The position numbers were made by a program, and so were the translations under genes. From NCBI RefSeq assembly GCF_002217945.1, contig NZ_BCMG01000007.1, forward strand, positions 62,001 through 126,000: 64,000 nt of DNA, written 5' to 3'. This DNA is from Secundilactobacillus silagei JCM 19001. GTDB lineage: Bacteria; Bacillota; Bacilli; Lactobacillales; Lactobacillaceae. Positions 1 through 7,321 of the stretch are shown here, piece after piece; position 1 is the stretch's first letter, and the number at the start of each line of letters is the position of its first letter. The notes beneath the pieces were generated by a model, which worked only from the letters and a program-made list of their open reading frames with translations, made no database searches and was not told the origin of the DNA.

Positions 1-612
1 CCCCGCTAGAAATTTCGTCCCTGAATGGAGTACCAGGTCGACACCCAGATCCAAAGGTTTCTGGAAAATTGGCGTCATAAACGTGTTATCCGCAAAGACT
101 AACGCGTCATGGGCATGGGCAATTTGAACCACCCGTTTGATATCCGTAACTTTTAGGGTTGGGTTCGATGGGGTTTCAATGTAAACGACTTTCGTATTGG
201 GTTTAAACGCCGCTTTTAAAGCTGCCTCGTCATTACAGTCCACAAACGTATAATCAATGCCGTAGTTGGGCAACAGCTGAGATACTAACCGGAAAGTCCC
301 GCCGTAGACGTCTTTGGTCACGATCACGTGATCGCCTTGATGCAGAGTGAGAAACGCGGTTGAAATAGCTGCCATCCCAGTGGCAAAGGCAAAGCCACGA
401 TTACCGTGCTCTAAGGCGGCAATGCTTTCTTCCAGTACGTCTCGAGTCGGGTTTCCGCTACGGGTGTAATCGTACTTGCCGAAATGGTCTAAACTCGGCT
501 GAACAAAGGTTGATGATAATTGAATTGGTGGGTTAATCGCCCCGGTCTCTGGATCCGGACGGGTAGTCGTTTTAATAACTTTAGTGTCATCTGAAAAATC
601 TTTAATACTCAT
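1..612 (-). CDS. metC: cystathionine beta-lyase MetC (partial, C-terminus outside window)
   Basis: This is a PLP-dependent Cys/Met-metabolism enzyme that should cleave cystathionine to homocysteine in methionine synthesis. The 204 visible residues carry the family features: YDYTRSGNPTRD, the TGMAA loop, YGGTFR, ETPSNPT, the DNTF motif and finally SGTKFLAG, whose lysine binds PLP. The gene is cut by the left edge just after that lysine. The ATG at 612 follows GGAGG and lies 12 bases after the metI stop, so the two genes form an operon behind the T-box leader. The N-terminal half matches the Bacillus MetC type rather than MetI, from memory of those proteins. A cystathionine gamma-lyase activity cannot be excluded. 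Confidence 0.88.
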   Translation of the reverse strand, partial: MSIKDFSDDTKVIKTTTRPDPETGAINPPIQLSSTFVQPSLDHFGKYDYTRSGNPTRDVLEESIAALEHGNRGFAFATGMAAISTAFLTLHQGDHVIVTKDVYGGTFRLVSQLLPNYGIDYTFVDCNDEAALKAAFKPNTKVVYIETPSNPTLKVTDIKRVVQIAHAHDALVFADNTFMTPIFQKPLDLGVDLVLHSGTKFLAG

Positions 613-624
613 TGAAATTCCTCC

Positions 625-1779
625 CTACTTATTTGCCACAGTGGTTGCGTGGCTTGTCACCGTGGTTGCGGCAGCGTTAATAGCTTGTGTCAGGTCTTGG
701 ATCAGATCATCGCTGTTCTCGATCCCCACTGACAGCCGTAACAAATTGCGGGTAATGTGTTTTTCCTGACGCTGTTTTTCGGTCAGGTCTTTGTGAGTCT
801 GAATCGCAGGAACGGTCATCAAACTTTCCACGCCGCCAAGACTTTCCGCAAATGAAATGATCTTTAAATGCTGCAGGATCGTATTGACCCAGCTTTCATC
901 GTGAACATAAAAGCTGATCATGCCACCGTGACCGGGATAAAGGATCTTATCAACGGCTTTGTTTTGCTTCAAGGAAGCCACGATTGCTTTGGCGTTGCGT
1001 TCATGTTGCGCCAGTCTTAGCGGTAGCGTTTTAAGACTCCGAAGTAACAGCCAACAATCAAATGGATCAAGTGTCGCCCCAGTGGTAGTCAGATTATACT
1101 GAAGCCAATCCGCATCCGCTTCATGCTTACAGATCACTGCCCCGGCTAAAATATCGTTGTGACCGCTCAAGTACTTCGTCGCGCTGTGAACAACCAGGTC
1201 GGCACCTTCCTTAAGCGGTTGCTGTAATAGCGGGGTATAGAACGTGTTGTCAGCAATGACTTGTACGTCATGTTGGTGAGCCACCTCAGCTGTGTGGTGA
1301 ATATCGATGATTTTCATCGTTGGGTTGGAGGGTGTTTCCAACCAAATTGCCTTAACCGCATCACGCGTGGTTAACTTGGTCAGACGATCATAGTCTTGAC
1401 CATCCCACAGATGAAACTTCAAGCCATAATGGTCGGTCAGTAAATCAAAGAATCGGAAAGACCCACCATACAGATCATCGGATACGACGATTTCGTCACC
1501 GGTCTTAAACTGTGAGAAAACCAGTTGAATCGCGGCCATCCCGGAACTAAGGGCAAAGGCAGCCACCCCATTTTCCAGTTTGGCGAGGGTTTGCTGGAGC
1601 ACGTCACGCGTCGGGTTGGTTTCCCGTGAATAATCGTAGCCGGTCGACTGGCCTAAGCCAGCATGACGGTATGCCGTTGAAAAGTACAGCGGTGTCGATA
1701 CGGCACCCGTTTTAACATCATCTGTCCGGTTACCTGCCTGTGCTAAAATCGTTTCAATATGTTCTGTTTTTTCTGACAT
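625..1779 (-). CDS. metI: cystathionine gamma-synthase / O-acetylhomoserine thiolyase MetI
   Basis: This 384-residue PLP enzyme joins an activated homoserine with cysteine to form cystathionine, the first committed transsulfuration step. It shows the fold-type I hallmarks in order: [45 protein letters not shown], the PLP-lysine motif [11 protein letters not shown] near residue 200, and the C-terminal SLGGVESL and LRLSVGIE. The length is normal for the family. The ATG follows GGAGGT at normal spacing. It is the first gene of the operon with metC, and the T-box leader lies just upstream, so expression should rise when the cognate tRNA is uncharged. The order metI-metC matches that in Bacillus. 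Confidence 0.9.
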   Translation of the reverse strand: MSEKTEHIETILAQAGNRTDDVKTGAVSTPLYFSTAYRHAGLGQSTGYDYSRETNPTRDVLQQTLAKLENGVAAFALSSGMAAIQLVFSQFKTGDEIVVSDDLYGGSFRFFDLLTDHYGLKFHLWDGQDYDRLTKLTTRDAVKAIWLETPSNPTMKIIDIHHTAEVAHQHDVQVIADNTFYTPLLQQPLKEGADLVVHSATKYLSGHNDILAGAVICKHEADADWLQYNLTTTGATLDPFDCWLLLRSLKTLPLRLAQHERNAKAIVASLKQNKAVDKILYPGHGGMISFYVHDESWVNTILQHLKIISFAESLGGVESLMTVPAIQTHKDLTEKQRQEKHITRNLLRLSVGIENSDDLIQDLTQAINAAATTVTSHATTVANK

Positions 1780-1825
1780 TAGAATTACCTCCGAAAGTCT
1801 GGCTATTTTAACTTAATTAAGCAAC

Positions 1826-1862
1826 AAAAAAAGCCTCCGCCCCATGTTACTCGGGACGAAGG
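1826..1862 (-). terminator. T-box regulated intrinsic terminator
   Basis: CCTTCGTCCC (1862-1853) pairs with GGGGCGGAGG (1843-1834) as ten base pairs including wobbles, followed by a run of seven T on the minus strand. The 5' arm overlaps the side of the antiterminator, as expected for a T-box switch. Confidence 0.88.
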
Positions 1863-2118
1863 ATTCGCGTTACCACCTGAAATTTACCTGAACCTCACAA
1901 TTCAAGCCTTGATAAGTACAATAATGACACTATTATACTCCGCAAGATATCGATTGCTAACGGACTGGGTAGCACGGGTCGTGGTTGACCTACCCCCAAT
2001 CAGGCTCAGAGATCATCTTCAGTTAACTCGTTTTGACTGCTTTTCATCAACTGCAGCTCGCTTAACAAAACGTGGTCACTTACTCTTCTCGTCGTTGCTT
2101 AATTATTAGATTAGTTCT
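1826..2118 (-). promoter_or_regulatory. T-box riboswitch leader of metI-metC
   Basis: On the minus strand the leader contains the conserved T-box/antiterminator core AGGTGGTAACGCG at 1878-1866, followed directly by a competing intrinsic terminator. Near the 5' end lies GACGAGAAGAGTA, typical of T-box stem I. The specifier codon is not proven. A GAAGATGATC stretch at 2020-2011 contains ATG, which would fit methionine and the downstream pathway. T-boxes read uncharged tRNA and permit read-through when the cognate amino acid is limiting. Confidence 0.88.
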
Positions 2119-2119
2119 C

Positions 2120-2147
2120 ATTGTACTCTAATGTTAATGAGTGTCAA
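2120..2147 (-). promoter_or_regulatory. promoter of the T-box-metI-metC operon
   Basis: On the minus strand TTGACA (2147-2142) and TACAAT (2125-2120) are separated by 16 bases, a near-consensus sigma-A promoter immediately upstream of the T-box leader. Confidence 0.75.
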
Positions 2148-2432
2148 GTTGAATCAACAATTGTCATATGCGTCCCAAGTACCTTCCGGATACACTGACA
2201 TTCATAAACATAGCACTGAACATTGCTAAAGATAATCTAATAACGGCTAGTTCCTCGACCAATTTGTTCATGGACTTATCAATCTCATACAAAGATAAAA
2301 TTATGTAGTATAAATGAGTTTGATTCTAGATTTTCAATAAAATTAATATAATTGCTTTACCATACTTAGAGATGTACTTTCGTCTATGATAAAATAACAG
2401 AGTTGCCTACCCATACTGCGTAACAGTTGGGA

Positions 2433-2463
2433 GGTGTCTATAAATGTTTTCCTCTTTAATTGC
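2433..2463 (+). repeat. direct repeat copy 1, covering the toxin ribosome binding site and start
   Basis: The stretch GGTGTCTATAAATG followed by TTTTCCTCTTTAATTGC recurs at 2612-2639 with only two small gaps. This copy spans the Shine-Dalgarno region, the start codon and the first codons of the toxin. The second copy lies inside the predicted convergent RNA. Confidence 0.85.
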
Positions 2464-2530
2464 CCCACTTGTGGTTGCGCTTATTAGTGCTTGGTTTGCT
2501 GACTGGTTAGACCACAAACACCGCAAGTAA
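2444..2530 (+). CDS. Fst/Lpt-family type I toxin, 28 residues
   Basis: This tiny reading frame encodes 28 residues: a short N-terminus, a hydrophobic stretch beginning LIAPLVVALISAWF, and a charged end DWLDHKHRK. That is the layout of Fst-type membrane toxins, with the family's IAP-start helix and WLD(x)-type tail. The ATG has GGGAGG nine bases upstream. A direct repeat of the translation start region lies downstream at 2612-2639 and a strong terminator lies between, the arrangement used by Fst loci so that a convergent antisense RNA can bind the toxin messenger. In the family, excess toxin damages the membrane; here that is inferred. It is too short for ordinary gene callers. Confidence 0.8.
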   Translation: MFSSLIAPLVVALISAWFADWLDHKHRK

Positions 2531-2572
2531 AACTGATTAGGCAACATCTAACCCACCCGCTATTTTAGTGAT

Positions 2573-2609
2573 AAAAAAGGCCCTCAGCAGTTTACGCCTG
2601 CTGGGGGTC
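2573..2609. terminator. terminator shared by toxin and antitoxin RNAs
   Basis: A 12-bp stem with a 7-base loop, followed on the minus strand by TTTTTT (2578-2573) and on the plus strand by a weak T-containing stretch. It stops the minus-strand antisense RNA efficiently and probably also the toxin messenger. Confidence 0.75.
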
Positions 2610-2611
2610 TT

Positions 2612-2639
2612 GGTGTCTTAAATGTTCCTCTTTAATTGC
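2612..2639 (+). repeat. direct repeat copy 2, inside the antisense RNA
   Basis: GGTGTCTTAAATG followed by TTCCTCTTTAATTGC matches the toxin translation start region at 2433-2463 apart from two 2-base gaps. In Fst systems such repeats let the antitoxin RNA pair with toxin messenger although the two are not fully overlapping. Confidence 0.85.
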
Positions 2640-2733
2640 ATTTATAGAATAGCACAGGTTAATTAATTTCGCCAGTAATCTCCCTGTTTACCATATAATC
2701 GAACGACATACATACCTATCATTTATTTTGCAC

Positions 2734-2931
2734 AAAAAAAGACGCTCCATCACTGGAGCGTCCATACAGCCACTTAGCCGAAACTAAATGGGTTCTCAAA
2801 AATCCACATTTCCTTTGAACCAAGGCAGCCGCAAATCCGGCGGTGTTACATTGCCTGCTGTGCAAAAAATCACCTAGTTGCTTGCGCAAACTACTATTGC
2901 TAGTAGCGTGATATTCTCGACTCATCGCATG
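2734..2931 (-). ncRNA. unassigned structured small RNA of about 200 nt with its own promoter and terminator
   Basis: The minus strand has -35 TTGCTT (2966-2961), a 17-base spacer and -10 TATAGT (2943-2938), giving a start near 2931. An intrinsic terminator ends it: GACGCTCC/GGAGCGTC at 2741-2762 with a seven-T tract to 2734. Between them are several hairpins: CTACTA/TAGTAG, GGCA+GCCG/CGGC+TGCC, GGTTC/GAACC and CCATTTAG/CTAAGTGG. The ends (CATGCG and TGTATG) can also pair, suggesting a multibranched fold. A 68-codon frame runs through it but has no ribosome binding site and resembles nothing. The length would suit 6S RNA, but the branched fold does not. Confidence 0.6.
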
Positions 2932-2979
2932 TAAAACACTATAGCACGGATTCCGGGCAGAAGCAAATCAACACGGGCT

Positions 2980-3480
2980 TTAATCCTTAGTTTCCGCGTC
3001 ATCAGCCTCTGGTTCTTCAGCTTTCTTTGCCTGATTTTCTTTGATTTGATCTAATTGCTTATCTAACCAAGCCGCAACGGATTTGGCCATATCGCCTTGA
3101 TGACTGACAAAATCATCCGCTGATGCGACCTTATCGATTCGTAAAGAAGAAACGTTAACATCGGGCGATTCAATGATGCTGTAAATGCTGACTGGCAGGG
3201 TATCATCATCTGCCAGCATCTTCTTCATGGCGTTCACGTAACGCAGTGGCAGGTTCACAACGCTGGTTTCCAAATGAACCTGAATATCAGCATCGGTCAA
3301 AGTTAGCGTAGCCTGGGCTAGCTTATTTTCCCCAACCGCCTTAACGATCATTTCAACCATCGGCTCAAGGGCCTTGACCGCACCCGTTTTTTTAATTTCA
3401 GCTAAACTGCTGCCGAAATTTTGTACATCATAGTTTTCAGCTTCAACTTCTTCAATGAAGTCCTTTACTAAACTTTCCAT
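2980..3480 (-). CDS. hypothetical cytoplasmic protein, acidic, 166 residues
   Basis: I do not recognise this family. The protein is soluble and acidic, begins MESLVKDFIEEVEAENYD, has alternating helical and beta-like stretches, and ends in a charged, disordered-looking tail of Lys, Glu, Asp and Ala (about residues 145-166). There is no signal peptide or membrane segment. GAGGT precedes the ATG. It starts 11 bases after the stop of the membrane-protein gene 3492-3941, so the two are probably co-transcribed. A divergently named ncRNA promoter lies just beyond its 3' end. Confidence 0.75.
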   Translation of the reverse strand: MESLVKDFIEEVEAENYDVQNFGSSLAEIKKTGAVKALEPMVEMIVKAVGENKLAQATLTLTDADIQVHLETSVVNLPLRYVNAMKKMLADDDTLPVSIYSIIESPDVNVSSLRIDKVASADDFVSHQGDMAKSVAAWLDKQLDQIKENQAKKAEEPEADDAETKD

Positions 3481-3491
3481 AGTTACCTCGA

Positions 3492-3941
3492 TTACTTGTT
3501 TTGTTTGACCTTTTTCTGCATCTGTTTAATTTCTTCCAGCTTATCCTTATCACGCTTATCATCAAGCAAGTGCCGATACCGTAATGCTAACACCATCCAA
3601 TAACCGTTAAAGACAATAACTAAGAGATTTGCAATTGAGACTCCCAGTTTAATACCAAGTACAGCATGACTGGTAGACATCACCGTTACAATACCATTAA
3701 ACAAGCCAAATGAATAGATGACGATCACCATTGCCAACAGGTAATAACCGGAATTATGACCCAGTGCACCCCAGATCATCGGCAAAGCGTACAGCACTAA
3801 GGAAATAATAATTGAGCGGATAATTGCACTCATCTGAAGCGGATGCCCCAACGCGACCAACTTTGATGACATCAATAGATTCATCGCGGAGAAGAGCACC
3901 CACGAAACGATGCTCAGGGTCATTAATCTTTGCTTTAACAT
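3492..3941 (-). CDS. small integral membrane protein with four predicted helices
   Basis: The product is about 149 residues, with four hydrophobic helices (roughly residues 8-25, 38-58, 65-88 and 98-122) and a very basic C-terminal tail rich in Lys, Asp and Gln that should lie in the cytoplasm. A longer frame opens at 3995, but the start at 3941 (MLKQRLMTL) is preferred because AAGGAG lies seven bases before it and the extra 18 residues have no such signal. It is followed after 11 bases by the acidic protein 2980-3480. The function is unknown. Confidence 0.75.
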   Translation of the reverse strand: MLKQRLMTLSIVSWVLFSAMNLLMSSKLVALGHPLQMSAIIRSIIISLVLYALPMIWGALGHNSGYYLLAMVIVIYSFGLFNGIVTVMSTSHAVLGIKLGVSIANLLVIVFNGYWMVLALRYRHLLDDKRDKDKLEEIKQMQKKVKQNK

Positions 3942-4059
3942 AAAATTCTCCTTAATTGTTGTTAATAATTCAAATTGTAGCATAGTTTTAGGCAAAAAAT
4001 ATAGGTTTACGACCAGTATGTTGCTGTGGGCGCAAACCTGTATTTTTTGATGTTATATT

Positions 4060-4182
4060 GCCGAATCGGGCTGCACTAGGCAGAGACTTGCACCTAAGTC
4101 AATTCTGGTATAAATCCAAAAATCGGGATTTTTACCAGAATCGTCTTAGGCTCCAGTCTCTAACCACCTAGTTCCGCACCTT
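4060..4182 (-). repeat. long hairpin element, copy 1 (distal member of a pair)
   Basis: An imperfect inverted repeat of about 120 bases. Pairing arms include ACTAGG/CCTAGT, AGAGACT/AGTCTCT, CTAAG/CTTAG, ATTCTGGTA/TACCAGAAT and, at the tip, AAATCC/GGGATTT. The ends are CCGAATCGGGCT on the left and CGCACCTT on the right. It is followed directly by copy 2. The same design recurs at four other places in the window with different arm sequences. The strand given is that of the neighbouring gene. Confidence 0.85.
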
Positions 4183-4303
4183 GGTCGAATCGGGCTACTC
4201 CAGGCAGAAAGCTGCATGTAAGTCACTTTCGGTATAAATCCAAAACCGGGATTTTTACCAAAAGTGACTTACACTACGCTTCCTAACCGCCTGGCTTCGC
4301 ACC
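4183..4303 (-). repeat. long hairpin element, copy 2, abutting the stop codon of the downstream lplA
   Basis: The arms CCAGGC/GCCTGG and TGTAAGTCACTTTCGGTA/TACCAAAAGTGACTTACA pair, with tip AAATCC-aaaacc-GGGATTT. The right end CGCACCTT runs straight into the lplA stop codon at 4304-4306, so the lplA messenger would end in this hairpin. No T-run follows it, so it is not an ordinary terminator. Confidence 0.85.
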
Positions 4304-5314
4304 TTATGCCAGCAATTCCACCAACTCATCCTTCTTAATCCCCATGAAGTACTGACTAATATCCACATCAGCCAGCGCCTTTTCCAGGTTTTCACGGTCA
4401 TAGCGGATACCCTTTAATTGATCAGCTAATTCACTGACATCCTTTGGACCGAAGAAGTCGCCGAAGAATTTGATATCTGAGATCTTACCCTGTTCAACTA
4501 AGATCCGGGCATCAATAGTACCGGAATCAAAGTGCTGACGCTTCTTGACCGTGAATTCTGGTGACGTGCCGTAGACCCAGTCCCAGTTGTTATAGTACTG
4601 TTCGTAGATCTTGTCGATTTCCTTTTGTTCGTCAGGGGTAACCACATATTCCTTATCCTTGATTTTATCCAAACTATCCACGTGGAACAGTTCCTTTAAT
4701 AACTTGTCCCGGAATTCTGGTACCGTAATGTTTTGGTATTCAGGTGCCAAGTAGGGCTTCAAATTAGTTACCCGTGAACGCACTGACTTAATGCCCTTGG
4801 AAGCAATCTTATCTTCTGGCACGCTCAGCGCATCCGCAATCACGTTTTGATCTACGTCCAGCATCAACGTCCCATGTGAGAACGTCTTACCATTCTTGGT
4901 ATACATGGCGTTACCAGAGAACTTCTTACCGTCAACTAAGATGTCATTACGACCAGAAACTTCTACTGAAGAAGCCCCCATGTCGTGTAACGCATCAACG
5001 ATTGGTTGAACGAAGGACTTGAAGTCCCCGAACTGTTCCGAGTTGCTGTCTAACACGAAGCTGAAGCACAGGTTACCAAGGTCTTGGTAAACCGCACCGC
5101 CACCAGATAACCGCCGCGTAACGGTGATATTGTGTTCTTCAACGTATTTTTGATTGATTTCTTCTAGTGTATTTTGGTTGCGTCCAACAATGATACATGG
5201 TTTTTCATAGTAGAACAGTACCAGTGGTTCACCAAAATCTTTATTGTTCATTAAATATTGTTCAGTAGCCAAGTTACGACCGATATCGTGGGCCGTCATA
5301 GAAACATACCGCAT
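4304..5314 (-). CDS. lplA: lipoate-protein ligase, copy 1
   Basis: This enzyme activates lipoate with ATP and attaches it to lysines of lipoyl domains such as those of pyruvate dehydrogenase E2 or GcvH. The 336-residue product has the family motifs: RNQNTLEEINQ, the lipoate-binding VTRRLSGGGAVYQDLGN, SGRNDILVDGKKFSGNA with the catalytic lysine region, and HGTLMLDV, then the small C-terminal domain. A longer frame opens at 5365, but the start at 5314 (MRYVSMTAHDIG) matches the paralogue in length and has GAAGGGAAG upstream. The neighbouring copy at 5425-6435 is about two thirds identical by eye, so this is a tandem duplication. Hairpin elements adjoin its stop codon. Confidence 0.92.
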   Translation of the reverse strand: MRYVSMTAHDIGRNLATEQYLMNNKDFGEPLVLFYYEKPCIIVGRNQNTLEEINQKYVEEHNITVTRRLSGGGAVYQDLGNLCFSFVLDSNSEQFGDFKSFVQPIVDALHDMGASSVEVSGRNDILVDGKKFSGNAMYTKNGKTFSHGTLMLDVDQNVIADALSVPEDKIASKGIKSVRSRVTNLKPYLAPEYQNITVPEFRDKLLKELFHVDSLDKIKDKEYVVTPDEQKEIDKIYEQYYNNWDWVYGTSPEFTVKKRQHFDSGTIDARILVEQGKISDIKFFGDFFGPKDVSELADQLKGIRYDRENLEKALADVDISQYFMGIKKDELVELLA

Positions 5315-5424
5315 GTCCAAACTTCCCTTCAGAATATGAAATAACAATCTTGTAACTGCTTTCATTTTACCATAACCATGAAAGGGGTTACAGCTTGTGC
5401 ACTTGGAGAGCCCTCATTTCACCG

Positions 5425-6435
5425 TTAACCTAAAAATTGCACAAACTCATCTAGAGTGATTCCGGCAAAATAATCACCCACGTTGATCTTAGACAGTGCT
5501 TTCCGCAGCGATGGCTGATCATAACGAACGCCCTGCAGCATCTTCGCCAAATCAACGGCATACTTTTCACCAAAGAAATCACCGAAGAAGGTCACTTGCT
5601 GGATTCGGCCCTTGTCCACTAAAACGCGCGCATCGATCGTGCCCGAATCAAAGTGCTGCCGCTTCTTCACCGTAAATTCCGGTGAAGTCCCGTAGACCCA
5701 GTCCCAGTTATTATAGTAATCATCGTAGAGTTTTTTGATCTGAACTTTATCCTCATCAGTGAGGTGATAGGCTTTGTCAGCAACTCGTGCGAGGTCCGTG
5801 ACGTTATAGACCTTCCGTAAGATTGTGTCCCGAAATTCCGCAATGGTCAGGTCTTGGTATTCTGGTTTCAGATACGGTCGCAGATTAGTCACCCGTGAAC
5901 GCACCGATTTGATCCCCTTGGAAGCTATCTTGTCCTTTGGCACGTTTAAGGCGTGCGAAATCACACTTTGATCGACGTTATACATCAACGTCCCGTGGGA
6001 AAACATTTTATTATTTTTCACGTACATCGCGTTCCCGGAAAATTTCTTGCCGTTAACTAAAATATCATTGCGGCCAGAAACTTTGATGGCCGTCGCCCCC
6101 ATTTCTTTTAGGGCTTCCACAATCGGTTTAGTGAAGGATTTAAAATCCCCAAACCGTTCATCGTCACGATCAACCACGAAACTAAATGAAACGTTGCCCA
6201 GATCGTCATAAACCGCACCGCCACCGGAAAGTCGCCGGGTGACCTGAATGTTATGCTTGGCCACGTAATCCTGATTGATTTCTTCTAGGGTATTTTGATT
6301 GCGCCCCACAATAATGCAGGGTTTTTGATAGTAAAATAGTAAAATCGGTTCATCAAAATCTTTATTATTCATTAAGTACTGTTCGGTTGCTAGATTATAG
6401 CCAATGTCTTCCGTTTCCATATTGTAATAGTACAT
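5425..6435 (-). CDS. lplA: lipoate-protein ligase, copy 2
   Basis: A second 336-residue lipoate-protein ligase, with RNQNTLEEINQ, VTRRLSGGGAVYDDLGN, SGRNDILVNGKKFSGNA and the identical core DSGTIDAR in the C-terminal domain. The ATG follows AAGGAG at slightly long spacing. The two ligases lie head to tail about 110 bases apart, and the gap has a possible TGGTAAAAT -10, so each may have its own promoter. The divergence between copies is concentrated in the C-terminal third. One could serve a different lipoyl acceptor or accept octanoate, but nothing here shows which. Confidence 0.92.
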   Translation of the reverse strand: MYYYNMETEDIGYNLATEQYLMNNKDFDEPILLFYYQKPCIIVGRNQNTLEEINQDYVAKHNIQVTRRLSGGGAVYDDLGNVSFSFVVDRDDERFGDFKSFTKPIVEALKEMGATAIKVSGRNDILVNGKKFSGNAMYVKNNKMFSHGTLMYNVDQSVISHALNVPKDKIASKGIKSVRSRVTNLRPYLKPEYQDLTIAEFRDTILRKVYNVTDLARVADKAYHLTDEDKVQIKKLYDDYYNNWDWVYGTSPEFTVKKRQHFDSGTIDARVLVDKGRIQQVTFFGDFFGEKYAVDLAKMLQGVRYDQPSLRKALSKINVGDYFAGITLDEFVQFLG

Positions 6436-6495
6436 AGGCCGGATGCTCCTTCAAGTGTAGTTACTCTAAGTCTACCGCATTATAGGTAAAATGAA

Positions 6496-6530
6496 ACCGC
6501 TGCAATCAGCTTAAAGCCAATCACAGCGGT
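6496..6530. repeat. isolated hairpin between lplA and usp
   Basis: ACCGCTG (6496-6502) pairs with CAGCGGT (6524-6530). There is no T-run long enough for a terminator. It lies upstream of both divergent genes. The rest of the 350-base gap shows only possible promoters. Confidence 0.45.
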
Positions 6531-6610
6531 CTCTTAATGACGGCCTTGGTCGCCAATCATTGCTATGGTTACATTATCCTGCGATCAAGCTGAATTCGCA
6601 AGGATGTTGC

Positions 6611-6686
6611 TTGACAAAATTCACTTGTGATATTTAGCACAATAAGTTGATGTTTTTCTTAATACTAATTGCTAAATTATGGTAAA
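6611..6686 (+). promoter_or_regulatory. candidate promoters of usp
   Basis: TTGACA occurs near 6611 without a strong -10 at the right distance. A second candidate is TTAATA followed 18 bases later by TAAAAT inside TATGGTAAAAT, near 6660-6686, about 100 bases upstream of the usp start. Confidence 0.4.
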
Positions 6687-6788
6687 ATGAATGTTGAAGT
6701 ACAAGTGGTTCGTTTTGTTGGGCAAAACCATGGCGTGCTTACGAAAAGTTTCAACATGTACTGATTATTTTGTAAGGGAGTGGCGTAT

Positions 6789-7259
6789 ATGGACCAGCAA
6801 TACAAAAACATTCTCGCACCGGTTGATGGATCAAAAGCTACCGACCCAGTGCTGGATAAAGCAATTGAAGTCGCAAAGTTAAACGATACCCATCTGGATA
6901 TCCTAAACGTTTTGGAAGTCAATCAATTCAGTGATACTTACGGTGGTGCCGTCAGTGGTGATGTCATCTACAAGCTTTCAGAAGACGTCCAGGCACGCTT
7001 AGCTGAATTAAAGAAAAAGGCCCTTGACGCTGGCGTTAAGTCAGTTGATATTCACGTTCGGTTTGGTAATCCTAAACCCGTTATCGCTCGTGAATTTCCA
7101 GCTGACCATGATACGCAGCTTATCATCATTGGCTCAACCGGCTTAACCGCTGTTGAACGTTTGATGATCGGTTCCGTTACCAACTACGTCAGCCGTTCAG
7201 CGGTCTGCGATGTCTTAATCGTTAAGCCTGCTGAATTAGCAAAGTTAAATAAGAAGTAG
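6789..7259 (+). CDS. universal stress protein, UspA family
   Basis: This 156-residue single-domain Usp begins YKNILAPVDGSKATDP and ends with the ATP-binding signature G-x2-G-x9-G-S (GSTGLTAVERLMIGSVT, about residues 120-136), so it probably binds ATP and dimerises in the cytoplasm. The frame could start at a GTG at 6780, but that would overlap the ribosome binding site AAGGGAG. The ATG at 6789 sits eight bases after it and is preferred. The gene is monocistronic, with its own terminator. The exact stress role cannot be told from the sequence. Confidence 0.88.
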   Translation: MDQQYKNILAPVDGSKATDPVLDKAIEVAKLNDTHLDILNVLEVNQFSDTYGGAVSGDVIYKLSEDVQARLAELKKKALDAGVKSVDIHVRFGNPKPVIAREFPADHDTQLIIIGSTGLTAVERLMIGSVTNYVSRSAVCDVLIVKPAELAKLNKK

Positions 7260-7271
7260 TTCTTAAACGTC

Positions 7272-7310
7272 AAGCACCCTTGCCCATTACTGGGTAAGGG
7301 TGCTTTTTTT
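7272..7310 (+). terminator. terminator after usp
   Basis: AAGCACCCTTgCCCA pairs with TGGGtAAGGGTGCTT and is followed by TTTTTTT. The rluA-family ribosome binding site begins immediately after. Confidence 0.9.
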
Positions 7311-7321
7311 GGAGGTTGATC

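Larger units (their letters stand above)
2570..2645 (-). ncRNA. predicted antisense antitoxin RNA of the Fst-type locus
   Basis: A minus-strand RNA starting near 2645 and ending at the terminator at 2609-2573 would carry the complement of the repeat 2612-2639 and so pair with the toxin translation start. The terminator (GGCCCTCAGCAG at 2579-2590 with CTGCTGGGGGTC at 2598-2609) has a six-T run only on the minus side. No convincing promoter is visible; AT-rich hexamers near 2641-2651 are the best candidates, so the 5' end is approximate. Confidence 0.6.

Noticed and set aside
1909-2109. 66-codon plus-strand frame
   Set aside because: It lies antisense to the T-box leader, has no ribosome binding site and its composition reflects the structured RNA.
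2719-2925. 68-codon minus-strand frame
   Set aside because: It runs through the hairpins and into the terminator of the structured RNA, and no ribosome binding site precedes it.
4060-4303. CRISPR-like repeat array
   Set aside because: The units are long inverted repeats with pairing arms, only two per locus, without regular spacers or cas genes.
4183-4303. Ordinary intrinsic terminator for lplA
   Set aside because: The stem is far longer than needed and no T-run follows; only copy 6b has a proper T-run.
6677-6922. 81-codon minus-strand frame and 63-codon plus-strand frame over usp
   Set aside because: Both are shadows of the universal stress protein gene and its leader.
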